This document shows, in pieces, positions 36,401 to 44,916 of a DNA stretch of 64,000 nucleotides (within the stretch, counting starts at the first letter, position 1; the number at the start of each line of letters is the position of its first letter). The notes under the pieces were generated by a model. That model saw only the letters and a program-made list of their open reading frames with translations, made no database searches and was not told the origin of the DNA. The stretch comes from Pseudoxanthomonas sacheonensis (lineage in GTDB: Bacteria; Pseudomonadota; Gammaproteobacteria; Xanthomonadales; Xanthomonadaceae), in the NCBI RefSeq assembly GCF_010093305.1, contig NZ_PDWS01000004.1:124001-188000 (forward strand). Direction: 5' to 3'. The position numbers and the translations under genes are program-made.

Positions 36401-37283
36401 GCGCCAGATCCAGCGACTCGGTCTTGCCGCTGAAGCTCCAGGTGGGGTTGTCTTCGCCGCGCACGCCAAGCGTCACCCGCACCGGTGCCGGCGCGTTGCC
36501 GGCCAGGCCCATGTCCATGCTCTTGCGGTTGCCGCGCGCCACCAGCCCAAGCCTTGCGGGCGTGCGGCCCAGCGATGCCGGGAACACCGCCGTGGCCACC
36601 ACGTCGGTGGCGTAGCCGTCGCGTGGTTCGTAGCTGCCATGGATGCCGATGCGTCCGCGATCGCTGTCGATCGCCAGCCTTTCCGCTTTGAAGTAGCCGT
36701 CGCCGATATCGATGCCGCCGTGCGCGCGCCGGATGTCGATCAGCGGCTGCGTGTTTTGGGTAATGCGCAAGCCATCGATCGCCATGGCGTCCGCCTGGAT
36801 CGCGATCGGCATCTCGATCTGCGGCAGCAGTTCGGGCCAGGTCGGCAGTTCGAACGGCTCGTCGCTCTTGGGGATCTCCAGCGTCGCGCTGGTCACCTGC
36901 AGGGCATCCAGGCGCAGGCGCTTGCCCAGCAGCGGGCGCAGATCCGGGTCCAGGTATACGCGTTCGGCGGTGAAATGGATCTTTTCGTAGCGGAAATCCA
37001 CCCCATACAACGTCAGCGGACCGGCCAGAGGCCCTTCCGCTTTTTTCCAGGTGAACGAAGAACCGGCCGGCAGACGCGTAATGATCTGGTTCAACAGCAC
37101 ATCGCGCCCAGCAACGGTTTGCAACAGCCAGTACAGCGCCACTATCAGCAACAGCGCCAGGGCCAGCGAAACGAGCGTGCTGCGCAGAGCCAGCGTACGC
37201 ATGCGCGCACGGCGGCGCGCGCGCAGTTCGGCGATGCGGGCATCGCGCTCCTGCGGACTCATGTCGTCAGGGCGATGGTTCAA
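33456..37283 (-). CDS. tamB: Translocation and assembly module inner-membrane protein TamB
   Basis: TamB spans the envelope from the inner membrane to TamA and takes part in outer-membrane assembly and phospholipid transport. The 1,275-residue product has an N-terminal basic stretch and a membrane helix (about 35-56), a very long beta-rich AsmA-like body with repeated GxLxxxG-type strands, and the C-terminal DUF490 domain (YLVLGRSLN about 1157, ending RGSLNWRKEK). Its start overlaps the tamA stop as ATGA (37280-37283), so the two are coupled. Length is normal for the family. Confidence 0.95.
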   Translation of the reverse strand: MNHRPDDMSPQERDARIAELRARRRARMRTLALRSTLVSLALALLLIVALYWLLQTVAGRDVLLNQIITRLPAGSSFTWKKAEGPLAGPLTLYGVDFRYEKIHFTAERVYLDPDLRPLLGKRLRLDALQVTSATLEIPKSDEPFELPTWPELLPQIEMPIAIQADAMAIDGLRITQNTQPLIDIRRAHGGIDIGDGYFKAERLAIDSDRGRIGIHGSYEPRDGYATDVVATAVFPASLGRTPARLGLVARGNRKSMDMGLAGNAPAPVRVTLGVRGEDNPTWSFSGKTESLDLALLGMVEDSMPLAFDLEAKGAGGAAALQGRIAQGDFVAVIEPSKIRIADEVLTVEPLAVRAFDGLTTLRGRADFKDPENPVFKFSANARGLRWGQDAQTQIGADADLGIAGQMKAWAAIGKATLVREKQKATVDFDGRGDGEQLVLKKLQAKMPTGTLDATGTVGWEPALRWDLGAKLAGFDPGYFLADWKGNVSGDLASKGQARETGGFDATLDVPKLGGSLRGRKLDGRGKFALHGDQGEGELALSLGNSRVNAKGKVGDRLDVDAKLQPLHLDDLLPDASGSIAGTLKLTGARNAPNVDADLTGSGLKWSGYSADALSVRGRLPWAGSGGELAVRGSAVDVGMVLDSVRLDAHGAVENLRFDGGANNSMGSVSLAGTALKRGANWQGSLDALQLTPSKGSSWRLQQAARYAQNGSAFTLSPACLAASGGGALCAQANWPKQGIQVHADALPLTLVQPWLPPNNGRPLTLRGEIKLKGSVKPAGNAWVGELHLSSLDGGLKLGNNARGEIVRYDNFTLDVDFNPQTIKGRLGTGFKGDGFVDATIATGWDEFAPLKGDIYFHNSRLFWMELFSPDLVRPTGKLQGHVGLAGTRGTPALSGDAHLTEFKGELPSLGITLTDGIANLDAQADGSARIDGTLKSVSSTGGTVNGGTLSVDGTLDWKVEGSPLQFNIRGKDFLVSDTTELQAVASPDLQVGFANNTIQVRGKVAVPSASIDVEKLDDGVSVSEDVVVLDPADPERTPSSRLDLDMAITLGDAVKLKGYGLDGTLAGTMNVRSRIGREMVATGRLDVDGRYTAYGQKLNITRGELVWSNNAVSDPRINIRAEREVVSAGVTAGIDVTGRAGSPKATIWSNPAMDESAALAYLVLGRSLNTASTDETRKINAASTALSAGAGLLASQLGAKIGLDDAGVLESRTLGGSVFGVGKYLSPKLYVSYGVSMVGGGSAITLKYLLRKGFDVEIESSTVETRGSLNWRKEK

Positions 37284-39064
37284 AGGTCCGCTCCGATGTT
37301 GAGATAGAGCTGGAAGCTGGAATCAGGATCGTTCAGGCCATGCGCGATATCCACGCGGACCGGCCCCACCGGCGACCGCCAGCGCAGGCCGACGCCAACA
37401 CCGGTCTTCAGGTCGGGCGTGTCGTCGAAGGCGCTGCCGGTATCGACGAACACCGCGCCGCCCCAGGCGCTGCCCGGCAGGTAGTGCTCGTATTCGACGC
37501 TGCCGGTGACGATGTGCTTGGCGCCCAGCGCGTAGTCGTTGGGCAGGCGCGGGCCGACTTCGCGATAGGCGTAGCCGCGCACGCTGCGGTCGCCGCCGGC
37601 ATAGAAGCGCAGACTGGGCGGCATGGCCACCAGCGCATTGGTGTAGGTGGTGCCGAATTCGCCGCGCACCAGCAGGCGGTTGTTCTCGCCCATGCCGCGA
37701 TACCAGCGCGCGACGGAATGCAGTTGCACGAAACTGGCGTCGGAGCCGACGCCTTCCACGCCGCCGCGCAAGGCGATGCTGCCGCTGATGCCTTTGCGCG
37801 GGAAGGTGCGGTTGTCCACGCTTGCGTATTGCCCGCTGATTTCAGGATAGGTCAGCGTGGAATACTGGTAGTCCGGGGTCACGCCCGGCACCGTTTCGCC
37901 GTAGCTCCAGCGTTCGCGCAGCGCGTGCACCGAAGCGAGCAGGGTCCAGCGGTCGTTGAGTTCGCCGCTGCGGCTGCCCACCAGTTCCAGGCGGCGCGTA
38001 TCGATGTAGTCGGTCTGCTCGTCGTAGGCCTGCAGGGCCACCGCGTACCAGCCGTCCAGCCATTTGAACGCCGGGATGCGGTACTGGGTGATGAAGTTCT
38101 TGCGCTTCTGCGCGTAGTCCAGCTGCGTGGACAATTTATGGCCGCGCGAATTCACGTAACGCCGCTCCAGCCCGAAGCGCACGCCGGGACCGCTCTCGGT
38201 GCCGTAGCTCACGCCCGTGGTGTAGACGTCGCGCTTGGCCAGGGTGAGGTTGACGTCGATCGGCACGCGGCCGTCCACGGCGTTCTCGGGCTTGGCCTGG
38301 ATGTCGATGTTGCCGAAGTAATCCAGCCCCACCAGCGATTCGCGCAGGCGGTCCAGTTTGCCCTGGTGGAAGTAGCTGCCTTCTTCCCAGTACACCAGCT
38401 TGTCCAGCAGGCCGGGGCGGAATTTGGTCTGGTGGAAGGTGGTGGGCCCCATGTCGTAGCGGATGCCGCTGGCCCAGGTCAGGTCGATATCGGCGGCGCG
38501 TTCGGCGCGCGTCACTTCCACCCGGCGGTGGATGAAGTCCGCATCGAAGTAGCCGCGGTCGGCCAGCCGGCGCACGATCTGGGTCTTGCTGGTTTCGTAG
38601 GTGGTGTGGTCGAAGATGTCGCCGACCTGCGGGCGGAACGCGGCCAGGTCTTCCTTGAGGTAGCGGTCGCTGCCGCCGGCGCCTTCGATGCTCAGGTCCG
38701 AGTGCCGCACGCGCACCGGTTCGCCTTTGTCGACGGTGACGACCACGGTGATGTGCTCGTCCTCGCCGCCCGGGCGTGCGGCGTCCACGCTGATCTCGGG
38801 CGAGTAGTAGCCGAAAGGCTCCAGCGCCTCGCGCGCTTCGGCCTTGGCTTCGGTCATCAGGTATTCCAGCCGCGATTCGCCCTGGCGGCGGCCGATGATG
38901 TCGTTCAGCGACAGGGCCACGTTGATGTTTTCGATCATCAACGCTTCGGTTTCGTTGTCCGGGTTCAGGCCGCGGACTTCGACCTTGTCGATGGTGGAAG
39001 CTGCCTGCGCCTGGCCGACGACGGTGAACAGAACGGCGGCGGCGAGCAGGGGGGATGAGCGCAT
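37280..39064 (-). CDS. tamA: Outer-membrane autotransporter assembly protein TamA
   Basis: TamA is an Omp85-family barrel that works with TamB. The 594-residue product has a signal peptide (cleaved after QAQA, residue 21), POTRA domains (VEVRGLNPDNETEALM from about 27; YYSPEISVDAARP; VRVRHSDLSIEGAG; AGLADRGYFDADF) and a C-terminal 16-strand barrel (surface antigen domain: RFYAGGDRSVRGYAYREVGP near 515-534, and final FQLYLNIGADL). The terminal residue is Leu, not Phe. ATG 39064 is chosen because it starts the signal peptide. First gene of tamA-tamB. Confidence 0.95.
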   Translation of the reverse strand: MRSSPLLAAAVLFTVVGQAQAASTIDKVEVRGLNPDNETEALMIENINVALSLNDIIGRRQGESRLEYLMTEAKAEAREALEPFGYYSPEISVDAARPGGEDEHITVVVTVDKGEPVRVRHSDLSIEGAGGSDRYLKEDLAAFRPQVGDIFDHTTYETSKTQIVRRLADRGYFDADFIHRRVEVTRAERAADIDLTWASGIRYDMGPTTFHQTKFRPGLLDKLVYWEEGSYFHQGKLDRLRESLVGLDYFGNIDIQAKPENAVDGRVPIDVNLTLAKRDVYTTGVSYGTESGPGVRFGLERRYVNSRGHKLSTQLDYAQKRKNFITQYRIPAFKWLDGWYAVALQAYDEQTDYIDTRRLELVGSRSGELNDRWTLLASVHALRERWSYGETVPGVTPDYQYSTLTYPEISGQYASVDNRTFPRKGISGSIALRGGVEGVGSDASFVQLHSVARWYRGMGENNRLLVRGEFGTTYTNALVAMPPSLRFYAGGDRSVRGYAYREVGPRLPNDYALGAKHIVTGSVEYEHYLPGSAWGGAVFVDTGSAFDDTPDLKTGVGVGLRWRSPVGPVRVDIAHGLNDPDSSFQLYLNIGADL

Positions 39065-39564
39065 GCGGCACAGGATACCGGGCGGGCGCGCAATCGGGTT
39101 AACCGAGGGTGAGGCGGATGGCACATTTGTGCGGGCCGCGAGGGACGAGTTGTGTGAGTCGCGGAATGCTCAGGACCCAAGGATCGTCATCCCAGCGGCT
39201 CTCAACAGCGAAGCTGGTCAAGCTGGGATCCATTTTGATCTTCGCGCAGAGCCAACAGCACTCGCTATGCTCGCTCCCCTCACACCCCAAGGGTGCTTGC
39301 TTCGCAGCGTCCGCCCTACGGGCACCTTCTCCCACAAGGGGAGAAGGGGGAATCAACGAATAATATCGAGCAGGCCACAATTACCACCTCTCCCCTCGTG
39401 GGAGAGGTCGACGCGCTTGCGCGGCGGGAGAGGGCAGGCGAAGAGGCATCGTCGCAGATTGTGAATTCAGCGGCCGTGTTCGCGGATCGCTTCTGCCTTT
39501 GCAATGGCATCTGCGGGTTATTGCTCTCTTTCTCGTTCTCGTAGCGCAAGGCAAAAGGACGTAG
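39065..39564. other. 500-bp repeat-rich gap
   Basis: The gap holds family H hairpins (39323-39350, ACCTTCTCCC/GGGAGAAGG type; 39386-39409, ACCTCTCCC/GGGAGAGGT) and short GC-rich inverted repeats. No gene is recognised; frames here contain peptide patterns typical of repeat sequence. Confidence 0.55.
39323..39448. repeat. Two family H repeats
   Basis: Two hairpins in tandem, ACCTTCTCCCACAAGGGGAGA and ACCTCTCCCCTCGTGGGAGAG, with a GGGAGAGGGCAGGCG tail. Same type as near bioC and glyS. Confidence 0.7.
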
Positions 39565-41778
39565 TTAGCTGGATAGATGCTCGATTGCAGCAACAGCGCG
39601 AAAACGGTCGGCCAAGCGCTTTAGCAGAGCCAGGCGGTTGGCGCGCACTGTGGGGTCGTCAACATTCACCATCACGCCATCGAAGAACGCATCCACCTGC
39701 GGACGCAGCAGCGCCAAACGGCTGAGCACGCGGATGTAGTCGTGGTGGTGCAAAGCTTCGTCGGTGTCGCCCAGGGCCGCTTCCACCGCTTCGGCCAGCG
39801 CGCTTTCGGCCGGGTCGTTGAGCAGGCTGCGGTCTATGGCGTGCGGGATTTCGATGTCGGCTTTCTTCAGGATGTTGTTGATGCGCTTGTTGGCGGCAGC
39901 TAGGGCTTCGGCCTCCGGCAGCGTAGCGAACTGGCCGATAGCGTCCAGTCGGGTGTCGAAGTCGTAAAGGGACTGCGGGCGGAGCTCGGCAATGGCATTG
40001 AAGTGCTGAATTGGAACATCTTTGTCGGAGTAGTAGCCACGCAAACGGTCGAGGATGAAGTCGTAAAGTTCATTGCCAAGCTTGGAAAGATAACTTCTCA
40101 ATCCATCCTCAGTATTAATCTCTTCAACCGCACGGGTGATGTCAGCCAGGATATTTGGCAGTCCAACTAAGGTGCCGCGCTTTTCTTTTTCACGTTCTGC
40201 ATTCAACTCTTCGATTCGCTGAGCTCGGGCGGCTTCACGAACCTGTTCAAGCGCATATCCGACGTTACTGGGAAGATGTAATTCATACCCGCTTTCGATA
40301 ATGGTTCGGGCTAAGCCCAGACCGTTGCGCCGCAATGCAAACGGATCCTTGTTGCCGGTAGGCCTCAAACCAGCCGCAAAACCACCCGCAAGCGTGCTCA
40401 GTCGTTCTGCAATCGCCAACACCTTGCCCGCTGGCGACAATGCAATGTCGTCACCAGCAAAGCGCGGCTGGTAAGACTCGTCAATGGCCAGTGCGATTGC
40501 TCTGGGCTCATCTGCCGCTGCCGCATAGTGGCGGCCCGCGATTCCCTGCAGTTCAGGAAACTCGTTGACCATGCGCGACTGCAAATCGTTCTTCGACAGC
40601 TCCGCCGCGCGGCGCGCCAGCGCCGGATCGGCGCCGACTTCCTTCGCAATCGTCTCGGCCAACGCAGCCACGCGCGCCACCTTGTCCGCGACCGAACCCA
40701 GCTTGGCCTGATAGGTCACGGTCTTCAGCCCGTCGCCCATCGCCACCAATCCCTGCTTCAAATCCTCATCGAAAAAGAACTTCGCATCAGAGAAGCGTGG
40801 ACGTATCACCCGCTCATAGCCCTTGCTGACCTCGCGCACATCCTGCGATTCGATATTGGCGATGCCGATGAAGCGTTCGGTCAGCTTGCCGCCGTGGTCC
40901 AGCACCGGGAAGAACTTCTGGTTGGCCTCCATCGTCGCGATCAACGCTTCCTGCGGCACCGCAAGGAACTCCGATTCGAAACCGCACAGCACCGCCGACG
41001 GCCATTCCACCAGACAGTTCACCTGCTCCAGGTTGTCCTCGGTGATGCGCGCATCGCCGCCGGCCTTGGCAGCCGCTTCCCGCACCTGTTGGGCGATGCG
41101 CGTGCGGCGCTCGTCCGCGTCCACCAGCACATGCGCGCCGCGCAGCGCATCCACGTAGTCGCCCGGCTGGTTGATCCACACCGGCTTATCGTGTTCGAAA
41201 CGATGGCCGCGGCTCATGCGGTCGCTGCGCACGCCCAGCACTTCGGCATCCACCACGTCCTTGCCCAACAGCATCACCAGCCAGTGCACCGGCCGCGCGA
41301 ACGCATAGTCGTGGTCGCCCCAGCGCATCGGCTTGGGAATGGGCATGGCCGCCAGCGACTCGCGCACGATGTCGGCCAGCAGGTCGGCGGTCTTCGCACC
41401 CGGCTTGTTGGAGCGATGCACGAAACGCTCGCCCTTGCCGTCGGTGGTGCGTTCCAGCTGCGACCAGTCGATGCCGGCCTTGGCCGCGAAACCCTGCAGG
41501 GCCTTGGTCGGCTGGCCTTCGGCATCGAGTGCGATGTTGAGGTACGGGCCCAGCACTTCCGAGCTCTGTTCCGGCTGCTCCACCGAAACCGCAGGCAGTA
41601 ACACGGCCAGGCGGCGCGGCGTGTACAGCGGCTTGGCGTCGGTACGGTCGAAGTCGATGCCGCGCTTCTGCAGCGCTTCGATCACGCCGTCGAAGAATGC
41701 CTGCGCCAGTCCAGGCAGCGCCTTGACCGGGAGTTCTTCGGTGCCTAGTTCGATCAGTAGGGGTTTCATTTCGGCCAT
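39565..41778 (-). CDS. glyS: Glycine-tRNA ligase beta subunit
   Basis: GlyS forms the alpha2-beta2 glycyl-tRNA synthetase with GlyQ. The 737-residue product starts with [16 protein letters not shown] (family signature, about 5-20), contains [13 protein letters not shown] (about 155-167), [16 protein letters not shown] (about 253-268), [23 protein letters not shown] with break (about 466-488) and a C-terminal anticodon-binding region with [18 protein letters not shown]. Length is normal. ATG 41778 is used; ATG 41769 is three codons on. The genes between it and glyQ overlap each other, so all five are probably one transcript. A part of the gene (about 40,000-40,350) is lower in GC than its surroundings. 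Confidence 0.95.
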   Translation of the reverse strand: MAEMKPLLIELGTEELPVKALPGLAQAFFDGVIEALQKRGIDFDRTDAKPLYTPRRLAVLLPAVSVEQPEQSSEVLGPYLNIALDAEGQPTKALQGFAAKAGIDWSQLERTTDGKGERFVHRSNKPGAKTADLLADIVRESLAAMPIPKPMRWGDHDYAFARPVHWLVMLLGKDVVDAEVLGVRSDRMSRGHRFEHDKPVWINQPGDYVDALRGAHVLVDADERRTRIAQQVREAAAKAGGDARITEDNLEQVNCLVEWPSAVLCGFESEFLAVPQEALIATMEANQKFFPVLDHGGKLTERFIGIANIESQDVREVSKGYERVIRPRFSDAKFFFDEDLKQGLVAMGDGLKTVTYQAKLGSVADKVARVAALAETIAKEVGADPALARRAAELSKNDLQSRMVNEFPELQGIAGRHYAAAADEPRAIALAIDESYQPRFAGDDIALSPAGKVLAIAERLSTLAGGFAAGLRPTGNKDPFALRRNGLGLARTIIESGYELHLPSNVGYALEQVREAARAQRIEELNAEREKEKRGTLVGLPNILADITRAVEEINTEDGLRSYLSKLGNELYDFILDRLRGYYSDKDVPIQHFNAIAELRPQSLYDFDTRLDAIGQFATLPEAEALAAANKRINNILKKADIEIPHAIDRSLLNDPAESALAEAVEAALGDTDEALHHHDYIRVLSRLALLRPQVDAFFDGVMVNVDDPTVRANRLALLKRLADRFRAVAAIEHLSS

Positions 41779-41819
41779 CTCAAAAAAACCTTAGTAGTGG
41801 TTCCCTTCTTCCATCGGGA

Positions 41820-41950
41820 GAAGAGCCTGCCCCGTACTTGATACGGGGTGCCCGTAGGGCGGATGAGGGTACGGCGAAGTCCAGATGCTTGTAAGACATG
41901 GACTCCGCCGTACCCTCACCCCAACCCCTCTCCCGCAGGGAGAGGGGCTC
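41820..41950. repeat. Repeat cluster before glyS
   Basis: Three nested or adjacent inverted repeats: CCCCGTACTTGATACGGGG (41830-41848), TACGGCG...CGCCGTA across 41871-41912, and CCCCTCTCCCGCAGGGAGAGGGG (41925-41947, family H). The last one encodes the C-terminal residues of the cupin gene. Confidence 0.75.
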
Positions 41951-42278
41951 TGGATTCGCCGCCTTCGGGGCCGTAGAAGATCACCCAGGTGGTGAAGTCG
42001 TCGCTGAAATTCTCGAAACGGTGCTCGACGCCGGCCGGTACGAACAGCAGTTCGCCAGGTTCGAATGGTCTGCGCTGGCCGCCGTTGATGAACTCGCCCA
42101 CGCCCGACACCACCACGTAGACCTCGTCGCGCGTATGCGGCGTCTGCAGGTCCTGGCCCACCGGCTGGTAGATCTCCACCGACAGTGTGCCGTGCCGAAA
42201 CAATTCCACGAACGGCAGCTTGTCTTCGCTGCGGGCCAGTGCAGCCAATGCATGATGGGGCGTCAGGCGTTCCTTCAT
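41916..42278 (-). CDS. Cupin-domain protein
   Basis: The 120-residue product is a single cupin barrel: TPHTRDEVYVVVSGVGEF (about 46-63, motif 1) and PGELLFVPAGVEHRFENF (about 73-90, motif 2), with His47 area, Glu and the second His available for metal binding. Substrate unknown. Its ATG overlaps the GST stop as ATGA. The last ten or so residues (APLPAGEGLG) are translated from a family H repeat and look like an extension of the real domain. Confidence 0.88.
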   Translation of the reverse strand: MKERLTPHHALAALARSEDKLPFVELFRHGTLSVEIYQPVGQDLQTPHTRDEVYVVVSGVGEFINGGQRRPFEPGELLFVPAGVEHRFENFSDDFTTWVIFYGPEGGESRAPLPAGEGLG

Positions 42279-42916
42279 GGCGGCGGAGCGGGAGTGGGCG
42301 CATCGAAGGGAACGTGGAAGCGCTCGAACACCGGCAGCGCCTCGCAACGGTCCACGTGGGCTTCGACGTGAGGGTAGGGGGAAAGATCCAGCGGCACCGC
42401 TTCGCGCAGGTAGGTCCCGTTGCAGCCCAGGGTGATGTCGGCCAGCGTCATCGCGTCGCCCACCAGCCATTGTCCGTTGCGTTGGGCGCAGTGCTTTTCC
42501 AGCTCGGCCAGCGCGCCTTCCGCTTGCGCGCGGCAACGGTCGGTCCACGGCGCATGGCGTTTTTCTTCAGGGCGGAACACGCGCTCCATCACCATGGTGA
42601 TGCCCTTGTCGACCGCACCGGTGGCCAGGCCGATCAGACGCAGCGACTGGCGCCGCGCGCCGCCTTCGGTGGGCAGCAATGCGCGTTGCGGGCCGGCCAG
42701 GCTGTCCAGGTAATCCAGGATCAACGCCGATTCGGCCAGCACTTCGCCCGAATCCAGCACCAGCGCGGGCACGCGGCCGATCGGGCTGTAGTCGCGGATG
42801 CGGTCGAAGTCCTTGCCCACCGACCAGTTGCGGTGCTCGAACTCCAGCCCGAGCAAAGTCATGGCGATGGCGACGCGCCGCACGTAGGGCGAATCGAACA
42901 TGCCGATGAGGATCAT
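42275..42916 (-). CDS. Glutathione S-transferase family protein
   Basis: The 213-residue product has a thioredoxin-like N-terminal domain (FDSPYVRRVAIAMTLLGL, 7-24; the Ser8-Pro-Tyr region is the likely active site; VPALVLDSGEVLAESALIL, about 49-67 with the conserved E-S) and a helical C-terminal domain (WLVGDAMTLADITLG, about 150-164). It should use glutathione to detoxify or isomerise small molecules. ATGA overlaps join it to the small membrane gene before and the cupin gene after. Confidence 0.92.
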   Translation of the reverse strand: MILIGMFDSPYVRRVAIAMTLLGLEFEHRNWSVGKDFDRIRDYSPIGRVPALVLDSGEVLAESALILDYLDSLAGPQRALLPTEGGARRQSLRLIGLATGAVDKGITMVMERVFRPEEKRHAPWTDRCRAQAEGALAELEKHCAQRNGQWLVGDAMTLADITLGCNGTYLREAVPLDLSPYPHVEAHVDRCEALPVFERFHVPFDAPTPAPPP

Positions 42917-43155
42917 AGGACGTCCTTGCGCGTGGCAATCAGATCGGCCCGGCCGGGATCCTCAAGTCTGGGCGGAATCTGATTCTGCTTGCTGTTCTTC
43001 CATAGCAGTACCAGTCCGGCGACGGGTGGCAGCACGAAGCCGAACAGGAACCAAAGCAGTGTATTGCGGCCCGTGTTCTGGGCCCAATGCGCCACGAAGA
43101 TCGCGAACAGGAACGCGACCGATGCCGTGGTAGCGGCGGAAGACGTTGCGGTCAC
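42913..43155 (-). CDS. Small membrane protein between glyQ and GST genes
   Basis: The 80-residue product has two hydrophobic segments (about 12-26 and 33-52: [20 protein letters not shown]) and a charged C-terminus, so it is likely a two-span inner-membrane protein. It starts with GTG overlapping the glyQ stop (GTGA, 43152-43155) and ends in an ATGA overlap with the GST gene. These overlaps support it as a real gene. I recognise no family. Confidence 0.75.
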   Translation of the reverse strand: MTATSSAATTASVAFLFAIFVAHWAQNTGRNTLLWFLFGFVLPPVAGLVLLWKNSKQNQIPPRLEDPGRADLIATRKDVL

Positions 43156-44054
43156 GCAGCGTCCTTTGTCTTGAGGCCCGGGAAGCCCAGCTTCTCGCGC
43201 TGCGCGTAGTAGGCCTCGGCCACCGCCTGCGCCAGCTTGCGCACGCGCAGGATGTAGCGCTGGCGTTCGGTGACGGAGATCGCGCGGCGCGCATCGAGCA
43301 GGTTGAAGCAGTGGCTGGCCTTGCACACCTGTTCGTAGGCGGGCAGCGGCAGACCGGCTTCCACCAGCTTCTGCGACTCGGCCTCGCAGGCGTCGAAACG
43401 GTGGAACAGCTCGGCCACGTCGGCCACTTCGAAGTTGTAGGTGCTCTGCTCGACTTCGTTCTGGTGGTAGACGTCGCCGTAAGTGACCACGCCCTGCGGG
43501 CCTTCGGTCCAGACCAGGTCGTAGACGTTGTCCACGTTCTGCAGGTACATGCACAGGCGTTCCAGCCCGTAGGTGATTTCGCCCAGCACCGGCCGGCATT
43601 CCAGGCCGCCGGCCTGCTGGAAATAGGTGAACTGGGTGACTTCCATGCCGTTCAACCAGACTTCCCAGCCCAGGCCCCAGGCGCCCAGGGTGGGCGATTC
43701 CCAGTTGTCCTCGACGAAGCGCAGGTCGTGCACGCGCGGGTCGATGCCCAGCGCCTTCAACGAGTCCAGGTACAGCTCCTGGATGTTGTCGGGGTTGGGC
43801 TTCATCGCCACCTGGTACTGGTAGTAATGCTGCAGGCGGTTGGGGTTTTCGCCGTAGCGGCCGTCGGTGGGGCGGCGGCAGGGCTGCACGTAGGCGGCGC
43901 TCCACGGCTCCGGGCCCAGGGCGCGCAGGAAGGTGGCGGGGTGGAAGGTGCCGGCGCCGACCTCGATGTCCAGCGGCTGGATCAGCACGCAGCCCTGGGC
44001 CGCCCAGTAGCTGTTGAGGGTCTGGATCAAGCCCTGGAACGTGGGTCCTGTCAT
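43152..44054 (-). CDS. glyQ: Glycine-tRNA ligase alpha subunit
   Basis: GlyQ is the catalytic alpha chain. The 300-residue product has [18 protein letters not shown] (5-22), the class II motifs [19 protein letters not shown] with break (32-50), [19 protein letters not shown] (about 55-73) and [22 protein letters not shown] with break (about 160-181). Normal length. It is the first gene of a coupled set glyQ - small membrane protein - GST - cupin - glyS; in many bacteria glyQ and glyS are adjacent. Confidence 0.97.
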   Translation of the reverse strand: MTGPTFQGLIQTLNSYWAAQGCVLIQPLDIEVGAGTFHPATFLRALGPEPWSAAYVQPCRRPTDGRYGENPNRLQHYYQYQVAMKPNPDNIQELYLDSLKALGIDPRVHDLRFVEDNWESPTLGAWGLGWEVWLNGMEVTQFTYFQQAGGLECRPVLGEITYGLERLCMYLQNVDNVYDLVWTEGPQGVVTYGDVYHQNEVEQSTYNFEVADVAELFHRFDACEAESQKLVEAGLPLPAYEQVCKASHCFNLLDARRAISVTERQRYILRVRKLAQAVAEAYYAQREKLGFPGLKTKDAA

Positions 44055-44127
44055 GGCCTTTTTATTGCACTGCGGAAAAGCGGGCTAGTATAAGCGCGCA
44101 AGCTCCTGACCGGCCTTGTTTTTGCCC

Positions 44128-44865
44128 GTGAACACCACGCACAAAGCTCCATTTCTGATCGTCGAAACCGGACAGCCCGCCACCCGGCTGCGCCGCTACG
44201 GCCGCTTCCCGCACTGGATCCGCGTGGCCGCCGGCCTGGAAGCCAGCGAGGCGGTGGTGGTGAATGTGGAACAGGGCGGCATCTTGCCGCGGCGCGAAGG
44301 TTTCGCCGGCGTCATCGTCACCGGTTCGGCGGCCATGGTCACCGACCGTGCCGACTGGAGCGAGCGCAGCGCCGACTGGCTGCGCGATGCGGCCCACGAC
44401 GGCATGTCGCTGCTGGGCATCTGCTACGGACACCAGTTGCTGGCGCATGCGCTGGGCGGCGAGGTGGCCGACAACCCGGCCGGGCGCGAATCGGGCACGG
44501 TGCGCATCGATCTGCATCCGCCGGCCCAGGACGATCCGCTGTTCTCGGGCCTGCCGCTCACCTTTCCTGCGCATGCCACCCATGTGCAAACGGTGTTGCG
44601 CCCGCCGGAAGAAGCCACGGTGCTGGCCCGTTCCGAGCAGGACGATTGCCATGCCTTCCGCTGGCGCGACCGGGCCTGGGGCGTGCAGTTCCATCCCGAA
44701 TTCGCCACCCACCACATGCGCGGCTACGTGGCATTCCGCGGCGAAGAGTTGAAGAAAGCCGGCCGCTGCCCCACCACCATCGCCCGCGACGTGACGGCAG
44801 CGCCGCAGGCGCGCAAACTATTGCGGCGCTTCGTCAAGCACGCGCGCGGTTTGCACGCACGCTGA
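44128..44865 (+). CDS. GMP-synthase-like class I glutamine amidotransferase
   Basis: The 245-residue product is a stand-alone class I glutamine amidotransferase: nucleophile C99 in LLGICYGHQLL, H189 and E191 in VQFHPEF, all in the right order. Proteins of this size act on small substrates such as gamma-glutamyl amides or donate ammonia to an unknown partner; the GuaA synthetase domain is absent. The start is uncertain: GTG 44128 gives the best N-terminus, TTG 44116 is longer, and neither has a clear ribosome binding site. It is divergent from glyQ. Confidence 0.85.
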   Translation: MNTTHKAPFLIVETGQPATRLRRYGRFPHWIRVAAGLEASEAVVVNVEQGGILPRREGFAGVIVTGSAAMVTDRADWSERSADWLRDAAHDGMSLLGICYGHQLLAHALGGEVADNPAGRESGTVRIDLHPPAQDDPLFSGLPLTFPAHATHVQTVLRPPEEATVLARSEQDDCHAFRWRDRAWGVQFHPEFATHHMRGYVAFRGEELKKAGRCPTTIARDVTAAPQARKLLRRFVKHARGLHAR

Positions 44866-44916
44866 GCCCACCACGACCGCACAAATCCCCCCACAAGGCC
44901 ATCGGAAAAACCCTGG

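Noticed and set aside
32562-37307. A 1,581-codon open frame on the + strand
   Set aside because: It lies antisense to tamB and the AlkZ/YcaQ-like gene; the frame is open because of their GC-rich codon use and shows no domain.
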